From Vreelandella aquamarina (GTDB taxonomy: Bacteria > Pseudomonadota > Gammaproteobacteria > Pseudomonadales > Halomonadaceae), in NCBI RefSeq assembly GCF_020075495.1, contig NZ_JABYQT010000017.1:1-36871 (forward strand): DNA of 36,871 nucleotides. The letters run 5' to 3'. Below the pieces are notes generated by a model that saw only the letters and a program-made list of their open reading frames with translations, was not told the origin of the DNA and did not search any database. Numbering within the stretch: the first letter of the stretch is position 1; each line of letters begins with the position of its first letter. The position numbers and the translations under genes were made by a program. Shown here piece by piece: positions 1-7,797 of this stretch.

Positions 1-12
1 ATTATCCAGCAT
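1..12. repeat. attL core (12-bp direct repeat)
   Basis: ATTATCCAGCAT opens the window and recurs exactly as its last 12 bases. A direct repeat at both ends of a complete phage gene set, with the integrase gene beside one copy, marks the strand-exchange core left by site-specific integration. The true identity segment may be longer, since only prophage-side sequence is visible. No tRNA gene end can be recognised at the core, although integrases of this type often use tRNA genes. Confidence 0.85.
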
Positions 13-73
13 AACAACTTTAGCGTTCATAACCCTATGATTCTAATTGATGCTGCCTCTGTTTTACCCATTC

Positions 74-98
74 GTTACCCAGGATGTTACCCAGGTCG
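74..98 (+). promoter_or_regulatory. integrase arm-type site, attL side
   Basis: Two tandem copies of the half-site TTACCCAGG lie here 12 bp apart, and 24 of 25 bases are identical to 36724-36748 at the other prophage end. Such repeats on both sides of the core are what the N-terminal domain of lambda/P4-type integrases binds. The site lies about 60-85 bp from the core. The remaining stretch to 416 holds the 58-bp repeat at 257-314 and no gene I can support. Confidence 0.7.
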
Positions 99-256
99 GA
101 AATTTAGGTATGCGGTATGGATTTGATTGTACCTGCGAGTGCTGGCGTCTGCCACGAAAGGGGTCATGCTCAAGGGATTATGAGTGCAAAGTAGCATCAA
201 ACACGGTCGCGCCTGCCATGCGGCCTCCCGCCTAAACCGCACGTCTCCTGCCTTCC

Positions 257-314
257 TATGCTTACATTCCTTATATTGGTTGCAGTGAGTCAGCAACCAA
301 ACCGCAACCACGCT
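257..314. repeat. 58-bp repeat, copy 1, with GCAACCA half-sites
   Basis: This block aligns without gaps to 863-920 at about 44 of 58 positions. It contains a perfect 8-bp dyad, TTGGTTGC (276-283) and GCAACCAA (293-300) with a 9-bp spacer. A third direct half-site GCAACCA lies at 304-310. It sits about 105 bp upstream of the plus-strand gene at 417. A protein operator is the simplest reading. Its binder is unknown. Confidence 0.6.
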
Positions 315-416
315 CAGCGGCGACCCTACTCTTTTTAAATTGACTTCCACATAAGCAATCCTATGCTGGAAACGTGCGCTGTATGCACAAACATGAAATT
401 GCCACAGGAGGAAGCT

Positions 417-671
417 ATGCCTATAAATGCAGAAGATAAGGATTCGCTTATTCGATCAGCGTTTCCAGAAGGGTTTATCGTGAATTTTGATCGCTATAAC
501 GATAGCTATTCTCTCGCGACACCCGACCAGAATAGAGCTATTCACTTACCTTTGAACTCTTGTAACACCAGGTTTCGTGTGACAAACAGGCTGTTGTCGA
601 TTCGCAGTTACTTGCGTGACGAGCTTAACCATAAAATTGGCCATGAATGGGAGCAAGCAAACATCCACTGA
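417..671 (+). CDS. small hypothetical accessory protein
   Basis: An 84-aa protein with no family that I recognise. The start is ATG 417 because a strong Shine-Dalgarno sequence (AGGAGGAAG) precedes it; an upstream in-frame ATG at 363 lacks one. The protein is soluble, mixed alpha/beta in character, and has no signal peptide, membrane segment or cysteine motif. It lies between attL and the end of the late operon, transcribed against that operon, where temperate phages often carry lysogenic conversion genes. Base composition is clearly lower in GC than the structural genes, which suggests separate acquisition. Downstream, 672-862 contains two small hairpins (GTGC-TTC-GCAC near 768-778 and one at 779-795) but no T-run and no gene. 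Confidence 0.65.
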   Translation: MPINAEDKDSLIRSAFPEGFIVNFDRYNDSYSLATPDQNRAIHLPLNSCNTRFRVTNRLLSIRSYLRDELNHKIGHEWEQANIH

Positions 672-862
672 CGTTAAAAGATACGCGCAGGATGCGCTAT
701 CTACGGCCACATCTCTCATTTCATTAGCCCCACCTCTTCATACAGCTCACCTGCAAACACTTATCTGTGCTTCGCACGGCGGATTTTGAATCCGCTTCGG
801 CAATTTCAGCGGGCCGCGCTTGCACAAGGCTTTGCTGTAATTTCAGCATCTTACGATCTTAC

Positions 863-920
863 TATGCTTACACCCGTTACATTGATCGCACACAGTCTGC
901 GACCAAAACGCGACCACGCG
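863..920. repeat. 58-bp repeat, copy 2, with GCGACCA half-sites
   Basis: This is the second, diverged copy of the block at 257-314. The dyad is TTGATCGC (882-889) and GCGACCAA (899-906), again with a 9-bp spacer, and a third half-site GCGACCA lies at 910-916 at the same distance as in copy 1. All three half-sites carry GCG where copy 1 carries GCA, so the dyad is largely maintained by paired changes. It lies about 45 bp upstream of the possible gene at 964. Confidence 0.6.
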
Positions 921-963
921 CTATGCTGCTGGGACCATCATCACAATCAGCACAGCATCGAAT

Positions 964-1245
964 ATGGACTACAAAGCTACACTCTGGCGGAAGTCGCTCG
1001 AACGAAAAGGCTGGCGACGCTTCGGTAACTACATGCTGCCGCGATGCATGATCGAGTACCACATCATCCACCGTGGGCAACTATACAGCGGTCGCTGTTA
1101 TTCCGGATCGCCGCCAGGTGACCCGAGCCAGCCCGGTACCGCTGCTTTCGTGATCCACCGGCGGGATATGATGACGGAGGGCGTGTGGCGGCGAACGAGA
1201 GGCGATGCAACGGTCGGCCAGGTCGTCAGGGCGCTGCCGTTTTAG
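964..1245 (+). CDS. possible small hypothetical protein
   Basis: A 93-aa open frame rich in Arg, Trp and Tyr; its N-terminal half looks like a folded basic domain. I recognise no family. The ribosome binding site before ATG 964 is poor, and other open frames overlap it in this GC-rich stretch, so coding is not certain. Points in favour are its position behind the second copy of the 58-bp repeat, like the gene at 417, and its stop just before the late-operon terminator. It would be a second accessory gene next to attL. Confidence 0.4.
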   Translation: MDYKATLWRKSLERKGWRRFGNYMLPRCMIEYHIIHRGQLYSGRCYSGSPPGDPSQPGTAAFVIHRRDMMTEGVWRRTRGDATVGQVVRALPF

Positions 1246-1251
1246 AGGCAC

Positions 1252-1272
1252 AAAAAAAACCGCTCTAGGCGG
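1252..1272 (-). terminator. late operon terminator
   Basis: Read on the minus strand, a CCGC/GCGG stem with a 5-nt loop is followed by eight consecutive T. It lies just downstream of the last tail gene (ends at 1294) and would stop late transcription before it opposes the accessory genes near attL. Confidence 0.75.
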
Positions 1273-1293
1273 CGTCGGTGGCATTCAGCGAGA

Positions 1294-1677
1294 CTAAACG
1301 CTCCAGTCCAGCCCCTCGACGTTAGCCAGTTCGCCGGACTCGATCTGCGCGGCGTACCCAGCTTCCCTGGCAATGAGTTTGCCGCGCCGGTCGCCGATTA
1401 CTCGCAGACCGTTTTCCACGCATGATAGCGGGTAGTCGGCATGGAAGCCGCCGCTTGAGTCTTTCCATTTCGCAAACGTTTCGATGCCTGCTTCGCGCGC
1501 AAACTGTACGGATTCAAGCAGCGCTGCCCGATTCGCCGGATCGCCACTGTACGGCACGCCTTCGATTTCAACGCCTTGCGCCTCAGCGGCCTTACGTTCG
1601 GATTCAAGCTCTAAGAGCAGACTGGCTTTGTGCTGTCTTTCGGTTTCTTCTTTCGGTATAAACCAGGAATGACTCAT
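1294..1677 (-). CDS. DUF4376-type tail fibre assembly protein
   Basis: A 127-aa protein whose C-terminal half carries the DUF4376 pattern seen next to phage tail fibre genes: YSGDPANRAAL near residue 43, FAKWKDSSGGFHAD near 68, then LIAREAGYAAQIESGELANV near the end. Family members are annotated as fibre assembly factors or fibre-associated proteins. It is the last gene of the late operon and overlaps the preceding gene by ATGA (1674-1677), so translation is coupled. The N-terminal 40 residues are charged and probably helical. A chaperone role is inferred from the neighbourhood. Confidence 0.75.
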   Translation of the reverse strand: MSHSWFIPKEETERQHKASLLLELESERKAAEAQGVEIEGVPYSGDPANRAALLESVQFAREAGIETFAKWKDSSGGFHADYPLSCVENGLRVIGDRRGKLIAREAGYAAQIESGELANVEGLDWSV

Positions 1678-2081
1678 TCTTCAGACTCCTGCAATTCTTT
1701 TTCAATTATGCGCACTGTCCAAGCGCCGTCTGCATCTTGAAAATATTCCGCTACTCCTCCTTCAAGTAAAGCTACCGCCCGAGGATTAGTTGCCGCCACA
1801 TAACACCGCGAAGGATCATAATCCGCAGAATCAATCCAATCTCCTTCCCACCAGCCATTGCTCCCAACATTGACCTGATAGGCTTTGGTCATCTGCCCCA
1901 GGGTCACACAGAGTTCCCCATCAACCCACTCCATGTTATAGATACCTGCCTCATCTGTAGATTCATCTCCAAAAAAACGGGAGCCTTCAATAAAGAGACT
2001 TGTATCAATCCCATTGATAACAGCACCAGAAATATTGTAACTTACCGGCGCGAAACCTTTAGCTAGAAATTTAAGTTTCAT
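1674..2081 (-). CDS. hypothetical tail-fibre-associated protein
   Basis: A 135-aa acidic protein with no signal peptide or membrane segment and no family that I recognise. It lies between the tail fibre gene and the DUF4376 gene, which suggests a fibre tip, chaperone or receptor-adaptor role. GC content falls clearly here (many A/T third positions and an AT-rich leader at 2082-2093), unlike the head genes. That is typical of exchangeable host-range cassettes. The start is ATG 2081, preceded by a purine-rich AGGGG sequence. Confidence 0.6.
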   Translation of the reverse strand: MKLKFLAKGFAPVSYNISGAVINGIDTSLFIEGSRFFGDESTDEAGIYNMEWVDGELCVTLGQMTKAYQVNVGSNGWWEGDWIDSADYDPSRCYVAATNPRAVALLEGGVAEYFQDADGAWTVRIIEKELQESEE

Positions 2082-2093
2082 AAAATCCCCTAA

Positions 2094-2981
2094 TTAATAC
2101 CAACGACCGTGGGCCAAAAGAACTATCGGTACCGTGGCTGGATTATAACTTTCTGCTTGTTTAAACCCTAACGACCATTGCCCCCCTGTTCCCAAGGAAT
2201 GATCCCGAAGAGATTGTCTACGATTGGTACTAAGCACATCAACTCTACAAGAAAAACTGCCAGATACACTGCCCAAAACTAAATTAATAGGGTAATTATA
2301 ATTCACATAAGAGTCAGTAGTTAAAGAATCTACAGTGCGCCAACATACAGCTGAGCCGTCTGCATACTTAACATACTCACCATCACTATTTTGCCCTCGC
2401 TCAATAATAGCTCCAGTCGGAATTCCTCCTGATTGTGAAACCCTTCCAAGAATGTTCTTGTCTGAGTAAAATTTGGTAGGAGGCTGCCATTCTATTGACG
2501 AGCCATTTCCGTCACCAACACGTGTTCTTAAATCTCCGGATATAGCATCGATGTGAAGCTCTTGTGCGCTCCCTGCAGACGTATATCGAGTTCGAAAACC
2601 CATGCCCGCCCGACCAAACGGGCTGCTAGCTCCGCTAGGATAGCGAGTGAATTCCGTAGGCCGCAGAGAATCGTCTATAGCAGATGTTCCTGACCCCACG
2701 CTATCGCCAAGCCTGAAGGCGCCTTCAGCCATCAGTCGGCCAGACCCTCCGACAACTGAGCGCCCCGCCACATCAGCGAGCGTCAGCCGTCTCAGCAGCT
2801 CTTGTAAATCCCCAATTGGCGCTGCTGCTAGATTGTCAATCGCTGCAAGCAGCCCAAGGCGTTGTTCTTCTCCGATGTTGATAGTGCCGAGTGCCGCGAG
2901 CAGCGCGTCTTGAACGCGCCGAACTAGCTCGTCAGTGACTTCGTTTAGCTGGTCTTGGTTTGATGCTGTAGCCACGTTCAC
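2094..2981 (-). CDS. tail fibre protein
   Basis: A 295-aa protein. The first ~70 residues are helical and charged and probably form the attachment or trimerisation segment. The middle is Ser/Gly/Thr-rich. The C-terminal third has the pattern common to phage fibre tips: GAIIERGQNSDGEYVKYADG near residues 191-210, then W/Y/N-rich strands ending in a HGRWY terminus. It would bind the host surface receptor. GC drops across the C-terminal half, matching the next gene and suggesting that the receptor-binding part was exchanged as a block. It is 2 bp downstream of the preceding gene. Confidence 0.8.
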   Translation of the reverse strand: MNVATASNQDQLNEVTDELVRRVQDALLAALGTINIGEEQRLGLLAAIDNLAAAPIGDLQELLRRLTLADVAGRSVVGGSGRLMAEGAFRLGDSVGSGTSAIDDSLRPTEFTRYPSGASSPFGRAGMGFRTRYTSAGSAQELHIDAISGDLRTRVGDGNGSSIEWQPPTKFYSDKNILGRVSQSGGIPTGAIIERGQNSDGEYVKYADGSAVCWRTVDSLTTDSYVNYNYPINLVLGSVSGSFSCRVDVLSTNRRQSLRDHSLGTGGQWSLGFKQAESYNPATVPIVLLAHGRWY

Positions 2982-2983
2982 TC

Positions 2984-3655
2984 CTAGAAATTGCTGGTGT
3001 CTATTAAGAGGTAGTTCCAGTTAGGCTGAGTCGCTGATCTGCGCCCTACCGGCGGCGGCGCGTTTATTTGCGTCTGCTCCTGAGATGTGACGAATCGGTC
3101 GCCGCTCGCGCGCATTGACGCCCACACATTCACAGAGAAAAATGGGCCAAATTCTCCGGAGCCAGCGACAAACCAGGTTGCAAACGCCGATCCTTGTATT
3201 GCCGCCAGATTCTTCCCGGCGTACTGCTTGTTTTGGTTGTGCCCGGACGTGCCATCGCCTTGTATGAAGTCGACAAGCCGCAGATATTTGTTCCGAGAAT
3301 CGAACACTACGCGTCCAGTATTCGGGTTACGTATACGCATGCCGATGGCATCGTTGTAATAGCGTTCGCCGTATTCTGATGTGTCAAATATGTAGGCGCG
3401 CACCCACGTGCCTGGTTTGGCTGTGAGATTGTAGGTTGTGCGATCACCGTTCCGGGTGACGCTCCCAACGAATACGTCGCCCTCTGAGAACGCTACAACA
3501 CCGCTGGTTGTTGTAAATGTTCGCTGAATTGTGACGTATTGCCCGCTGCCGTTGATTTGAAACCGCTCATACGAGCGCAAACACAGATTCGAGTAGTTTT
3601 CGTCGATCTGCACAGTCCCGCGAGCCGGGTTTGTGATTCGAGCGCCTATTGTCAT
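2984..3655 (-). CDS. tail tip accessory protein with repeated beta motif
   Basis: A 223-aa protein. The start is ATG 3655 rather than the longer frame from 3724, because it overlaps the upstream stop as ATGA. Near its N-terminus (GARITNPARGTVQIDENYSN) and again around residue 105 (GMRIRNPNTGRVVFDSRNKY) it has the same short beta motif as the next protein upstream (GIRVRNPNNGQVVFEVTDSL). This suggests duplication of a small beta domain. Such genes follow host-specificity protein J in lambda-like phages, and DUF6453-like proteins come to mind, but I cannot confirm membership. A role in the tail tip or fibre network is inferred. Confidence 0.65.
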   Translation of the reverse strand: MTIGARITNPARGTVQIDENYSNLCLRSYERFQINGSGQYVTIQRTFTTTSGVVAFSEGDVFVGSVTRNGDRTTYNLTAKPGTWVRAYIFDTSEYGERYYNDAIGMRIRNPNTGRVVFDSRNKYLRLVDFIQGDGTSGHNQNKQYAGKNLAAIQGSAFATWFVAGSGEFGPFFSVNVWASMRASGDRFVTSQEQTQINAPPPVGRRSATQPNWNYLLIDTSNF

Positions 3656-3951
3656 GAGTAAACCCCATAGAGGAATGACCAGCTCACACGTGACGTCTGC
3701 GAATCGTCGCCGCTGAACGTCCATTCGATACGCCCATTTCGAACCACTATTTGGGGCATAATCACGTTGTAGCCCTCCGGATTACCCGGCAATCGAATAA
3801 AGAAAGGGCGGCCGCGTGAGAACTCAGGAACACTTAGATTGCCGTTTCCCGTGCCTGTAGACGCCTGCCCCAACATCGTCGTCAAGCTGTCTGTTACCTC
3901 AAAAACGACCTGGCCGTTATTTGGATTTCTCACTCGAATGCCGACCGCCAT
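3652..3951 (-). CDS. small tail tip protein with single beta motif
   Basis: A 99-aa protein starting with GIRVRNPNNGQVVF, the beta motif that occurs twice in the next gene. No membrane segment or cysteine is present. It is coupled at both ends: its ATG overlaps the stop of the J-like gene (TGATG at 3949-3953), and its stop overlaps the next start (ATGA at 3652-3655). Possibly a tail tip decoration or fibre adaptor; DUF6453-like is a guess. Confidence 0.65.
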   Translation of the reverse strand: MAVGIRVRNPNNGQVVFEVTDSLTTMLGQASTGTGNGNLSVPEFSRGRPFFIRLPGNPEGYNVIMPQIVVRNGRIEWTFSGDDSQTSRVSWSFLYGVYS

Positions 3952-6803
3952 CAGCTGAGCTCTCCTATCTCGACCACCAGCACATTGCCCTGGTACATGC
4001 GCGTAAAAGTGGGTCTCTGCTCGACTCGCGCGCTACCATTCACTGCATTGAGCTCAAATCCTCCATGCGACCAGAACGCGAATGCGGGCCTCCCGTTCGC
4101 CGCCGTTACGGAAGAGACCATCGTGGTGACTTCCAGAAGATCCGCCCGCAATTTGCCGTTTTCGAACACTAGCCGCCCGTCGCTGCTGCGCAGTTTCGTG
4201 AAATCGAGACGATCAATGAATGCCTCGGGCATGATCACGCGGCCGTCAGACACGACAAATGCCGTCACCAGCTCTCCACTAACGGGGTTCATAACTGCGA
4301 ACGTGTTTGCGACTGCGACAATTTCAGCCGTAGTGCCGTCAACCTGCATGCCGATCATCGCTTTGCCATTTGCAGTTTCGACAGTAGTGACGGCTCGGGC
4401 CACAGCGCCGGTCGCTGGGTCGTAAACTGCCGTTAGCTGCTGATTAACCTCTGCAAACTCCTCTCCCACATCGACACGGTATGATTCAAGGCTCCGAGCC
4501 AAGGCAGCGTCTTCTTCGCTAAGTGCGGTCAACTCCTGCCGGACGTTGGCTTTGTTCCCTTGATAGTCAGTAGAAAGCGTCTCTACACGCTGAGAAATAG
4601 AGAATCGGTCGTTCGCCTCGACGATGCGATCAGTATCTTGCTGAGCTGCCCCGTTCATCGTTTGAACGCGCATACCCAGATACCTGATGACCTGCATTTT
4701 CTCTTCGCGCTCGATGATTTGCTGCAGCTCATCGATGCGCGCGCCCTGTTTTTCGGGGTCGAGTTCCTCTAGCTCCGACTTCAGATCAGCAATGGATTTC
4801 TGGGCGGACTGAATCGCTTCCGAGTTTTCAGTCAGCCTGCCATCAAACTGCTCAAGCACGCCGCCAGGGCGCGTCAGACCATCATTGATGGCTTCAATTT
4901 CTTCTTGAAAATCGTTTGTCGTCTCGACGCTCACGCGCAGGAATGCAGACGATCCATACGCGTTCACTGACTGCACGTAATAGTAATAGCGCGTCGCCGG
5001 GGACAGGCCGGTGTGGGTGAATGATAAGCCCTCGCCAAGGTACGTAGCCTGCGGCTGTGTGGCCCCCTCGCTTTGCGTGACGTAGTAGCGGTAGTAGCCG
5101 CCGCCGAGCGAAGCGCCTGGTGGGAGCTGGGGAATCAACGTTACTTCACGGTTACCGCGAGTGAATATCACCCGCTCAGGCGTCGCGGGGGCCAGTACGG
5201 TGAAATTCACCGACGCCGGGCCTGACTGGCCCAGCCGACCACGCGCACGAACCTCAGCGACGTAGTTTCCGGACACCAGGCCGCCTATTTCGCAGCGCTC
5301 GACGCCAGCAGGAACCTGGGCGGACTGCACTGACTGGCCATCGTGTTTGATCACGACGTTGTAGTGCAGGGCGGCGTCAACTGGGTTCCAGAGCAGCACG
5401 CCCTGGACGACCTCGCCCACACTCTCTACCTGGTAGCGCAGGCCGGTGGGCGAGCCGATTCCCCCGGCAGGCAGCCGGATAAAATTCGTGGCGTCGAACG
5501 GCTGGCCTACGGCATCGTCGTAGATCTCGGGCTGTTCGGCGCGCAACTTCACTTTGCAGCCGTTCTCGCCGCTGAAATCCCAGTCCACCACGGCGAACTC
5601 GCCCTGGATGTTGAGCGAAGGCAGATCCACGCGCACGACGCGCCCTGGGCGGCAGGCGTAGCCGCGGAAGTTGAGCGCAAGCTCGAGGCGGCCGCCAGCG
5701 CGCTTGCGGCGCAGCTCGATGTTCGCTAGCCGCTGCGCTTGATACGGGCTCGAGACGAAACGCAGGTTCAGTGAGTCTTCTATCGGGCCGCCGTCCTCCT
5801 CGATCCACTCGGCCACGCTCACTGCCGGGTAATCGGTTTCGACCCAGCGCTGTTCGCGGGAAACGAACGTGCCGCGCATTGTATTCACGGCATCCGCCCG
5901 GCTGACCTCGGTCTGGCCGGTGACGGTGCCGATCACCATGTTCTCGTCGATGGTGAACTCGGCGGGGCCGTAGTAGGCGCCCACCTGCAGGCCGATCTGG
6001 CCGCCGACGCGCAGGAGCGAACCGGCGCAGGCGGCCATGAGGTCGGCCAGCACGCGGTCCTTGCGCTCGTCGGCGCGAAAGCCGCCGCTCACGGTGTAAC
6101 GGCGCTCGCGGCTGCCGTCCGGGTTCGTGATGGCCTCGTCGCAGATGTTCGCGGCGTCGATGAACGTGTCCCACAGGATCTCGTCATCAGGCACGCGCAG
6201 GCGGTGGCGCACGTACCACAGAATCACCAGCGCGGCGTTGTCGCTGTAGCCGGTGGCGGTGCTGCGCGGGTCGTAAATGTCGTTGCGGCCGTGGTACTCG
6301 AACAGCAGGTCCGGAATGCCGCTTGCGAAATACTCGGGGTCGTACTTGAGCGTTACGCGCACCCAGGTCAGGCCACGGCCGATCATCGTCTCGCGCCAGT
6401 CCGGCGAGTGCTCGAGCATGTACTGGTTGGGTGCGGTTGCACCTGATACCAGTTCGTATTCGATCAAGTCGCCAGCGGTGGCCACCGGCTCCTGGTTGAC
6501 GTAGATCTGGTCGAGCGAGTGAATAGTGCCCTCGGTGAGCACGTATACCAGGTAGAGGCGTTCGCCTTCGTCCTGCTCGCCCGGCTCTTCTTGCGCCCAG
6601 GCCAGCAGCGCGCCGGTTCCTACCTCACCGAACACGTAGCGCGCTGGCTCTTTTGACGAGCGGATCACTTGCTTGAGCTCGCTGCCGGTCATGCCGCTAC
6701 CGGCGGCGTTGGGCACCTTGGGCATGAGCAGCCCGAACACCTTGTTGAACGGCCTGACCGCTGCAGTGACAACGCTGGATACCGCTTTTACCGCCTTACC
6801 CAT
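3951..6803 (-). CDS. J-like host specificity / tail tip attachment protein
   Basis: A 950-aa protein. The first ~450 residues resemble the baseplate-hub region of lambda J-type proteins. Fibronectin type III-like beta sandwiches follow at about 470-640 (VLLWNPVDAALHYNV, then the PATRYYYYVQSVNAYG strand). A long charged coiled coil lies at about 645-790, and then a beta-rich C-terminus of the J central-fibre type (GQMQVDGT-like, FEFNAVNGSARV-like strands). It caps the tail and begins receptor recognition. It is shorter than lambda J (about 1130 aa) and is followed by separate fibre genes, so receptor binding is probably shared. Start ATG 6803 overlaps the upstream gene by 8 bp. Confidence 0.88.
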   Translation of the reverse strand: MGKAVKAVSSVVTAAVRPFNKVFGLLMPKVPNAAGSGMTGSELKQVIRSSKEPARYVFGEVGTGALLAWAQEEPGEQDEGERLYLVYVLTEGTIHSLDQIYVNQEPVATAGDLIEYELVSGATAPNQYMLEHSPDWRETMIGRGLTWVRVTLKYDPEYFASGIPDLLFEYHGRNDIYDPRSTATGYSDNAALVILWYVRHRLRVPDDEILWDTFIDAANICDEAITNPDGSRERRYTVSGGFRADERKDRVLADLMAACAGSLLRVGGQIGLQVGAYYGPAEFTIDENMVIGTVTGQTEVSRADAVNTMRGTFVSREQRWVETDYPAVSVAEWIEEDGGPIEDSLNLRFVSSPYQAQRLANIELRRKRAGGRLELALNFRGYACRPGRVVRVDLPSLNIQGEFAVVDWDFSGENGCKVKLRAEQPEIYDDAVGQPFDATNFIRLPAGGIGSPTGLRYQVESVGEVVQGVLLWNPVDAALHYNVVIKHDGQSVQSAQVPAGVERCEIGGLVSGNYVAEVRARGRLGQSGPASVNFTVLAPATPERVIFTRGNREVTLIPQLPPGASLGGGYYRYYVTQSEGATQPQATYLGEGLSFTHTGLSPATRYYYYVQSVNAYGSSAFLRVSVETTNDFQEEIEAINDGLTRPGGVLEQFDGRLTENSEAIQSAQKSIADLKSELEELDPEKQGARIDELQQIIEREEKMQVIRYLGMRVQTMNGAAQQDTDRIVEANDRFSISQRVETLSTDYQGNKANVRQELTALSEEDAALARSLESYRVDVGEEFAEVNQQLTAVYDPATGAVARAVTTVETANGKAMIGMQVDGTTAEIVAVANTFAVMNPVSGELVTAFVVSDGRVIMPEAFIDRLDFTKLRSSDGRLVFENGKLRADLLEVTTMVSSVTAANGRPAFAFWSHGGFELNAVNGSARVEQRPTFTRMYQGNVLVVEIGELS

Positions 6804-7200
6804 GTTCGACTCTCCAGCATGCCAATGGCTCGGCGCGCACGCGGTGCACGCCCTCTTCTGTCACGGCCCAGATCGCACTGGCCCACACCACGCCCACGCA
6901 GCGGCCGTTATCGGAATCAAACAGCACAACGTCTCCGCGCTGCCGCATGTTGACCGGCACGCGCTGAAAGCACGCATCCCAGGCGCCTTCGAGCGAGCCG
7001 TGGGTATTGCGCAGCACGCGCTTGGCGCCTACGGCGGTGGTGTAGCGGCCCCGGTACGGCGCCGCCGGGTCGATGCCGCACACGGCGACGCAGCAGTCAG
7101 CGGCGAACAGGCAGCAGTCAAACTCGCCCCACGAAAAAGGCCGCCCGGAGGCGGCCTTGATGACGGTGTGTAGCTGGGTGGTCCAGTCTCTATGTCGCAT
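6796..7200 (-). CDS. DUF6950/NlpC-P60-like tail tip protein
   Basis: A 134-aa protein with WGEFDCCLFAAD near residue 24, the Cys-containing motif of small NlpC/P60-like phage proteins, and a later RGDVVLFDSDNG strand near 87 typical of that fold. It occupies the position of lambda K or HK97 tail peptidase, between tail tip genes and J. Proteins of this kind are annotated DUF6950. The role is probably peptidoglycan opening or tail tip assembly; the catalytic His is not obvious, so activity is uncertain. Confidence 0.7.
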   Translation of the reverse strand: MRHRDWTTQLHTVIKAASGRPFSWGEFDCCLFAADCCVAVCGIDPAAPYRGRYTTAVGAKRVLRNTHGSLEGAWDACFQRVPVNMRQRGDVVLFDSDNGRCVGVVWASAIWAVTEEGVHRVRAEPLACWRVEHG

Positions 7201-7203
7201 GGG

Positions 7204-7797
7204 CTACCTGTACGTGAACGTGGGGGCGTCGCGCTTGGCGCCCCAGTAGATCGGCCAGTCGGACATTTGCCCAACGGCAAAAAAGAATCGGTCGCCATCG
7301 TGGCGGCTTTGCTGGTTCTCGTCGGTCCAGCGCTCGGTACCGACGCGCTCCCAATCAACAAAGCGGTCGGTCAGCGTGACGCTGATCGCGTTCTCGCCCT
7401 CGCTGCCGGCGTAGCTCATGGTCGGGGCATCCATGAATCCGCTGATCATTACATCGGCGGCGTAGTCGCTGTTGTCGTCGTAGGCCACAATCATCAAGCG
7501 CCCGAACCGGCCCCGGCAGCGGTCGGCCAGGGCGGAGGCAATGATGCTGGGGTCGAGGCCGGACAGCGTGAGCGTGGCAGACAGCGCAGACGAACTGTTC
7601 AGCCCCTCACGCACCGGGGTGACGTTGCCGAACGATCCTACACCCTCATACGTTTGCCCGTTGATCACCAGGGGGCCGAACCCGGTATGGGCGCGCACCC
7701 AGCCGTCACGGAAATCGAGTTCTACGGCGTAGGCCATCTGCACCGTGGGCCGTGCGAGTAGATCCACGACGGCATCGGAAAAGGGGAATATCTGCAT
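7204..7797 (-). CDS. tail tip / hub protein (lambda L-position)
   Basis: A 197-aa protein. ATG 7797 is chosen because it overlaps the previous stop (TAATG); the longer frame to 7941 runs into the upstream gene. It is beta-rich with the tail-protein pattern AYAVELDFRDG...THTGFG, a central LSATLTLSGLDPSII and a late VTLTDRFVDWERV stretch. Homologues with this gene order are annotated only as phage tail proteins. Position between the distal tail protein and the NlpC-like gene supports a hub or wedge role. Confidence 0.65.
   Translation of the reverse strand: MQIFPFSDAVVDLLARPTVQMAYAVELDFRDGWVRAHTGFGPLVINGQTYEGVGSFGNVTPVREGLNSSSALSATLTLSGLDPSIIASALADRCRGRFGRLMIVAYDDNSDYAADVMISGFMDAPTMSYAGSEGENAISVTLTDRFVDWERVGTERWTDENQQSRHDGDRFFFAVGQMSDWPIYWGAKRDAPTFTYR

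Noticed and set aside
87..350. 87-codon minus-strand frame near attL
   Set aside because: It spans the arm site and the repeat, lacks a ribosome binding site and shows no protein character.
779..795. Hairpin resembling a tRNA-Gln anticodon arm (GCGGA, 7-nt loop with TTG)
   Set aside because: No D arm, T arm or acceptor stem can be formed around it, and no CCA end follows.
5377..6174. Second minus-strand frame inside the J-like gene
   Set aside because: Its translation is an Arg/Pro-rich shadow of the real frame, without domains or a ribosome binding site.
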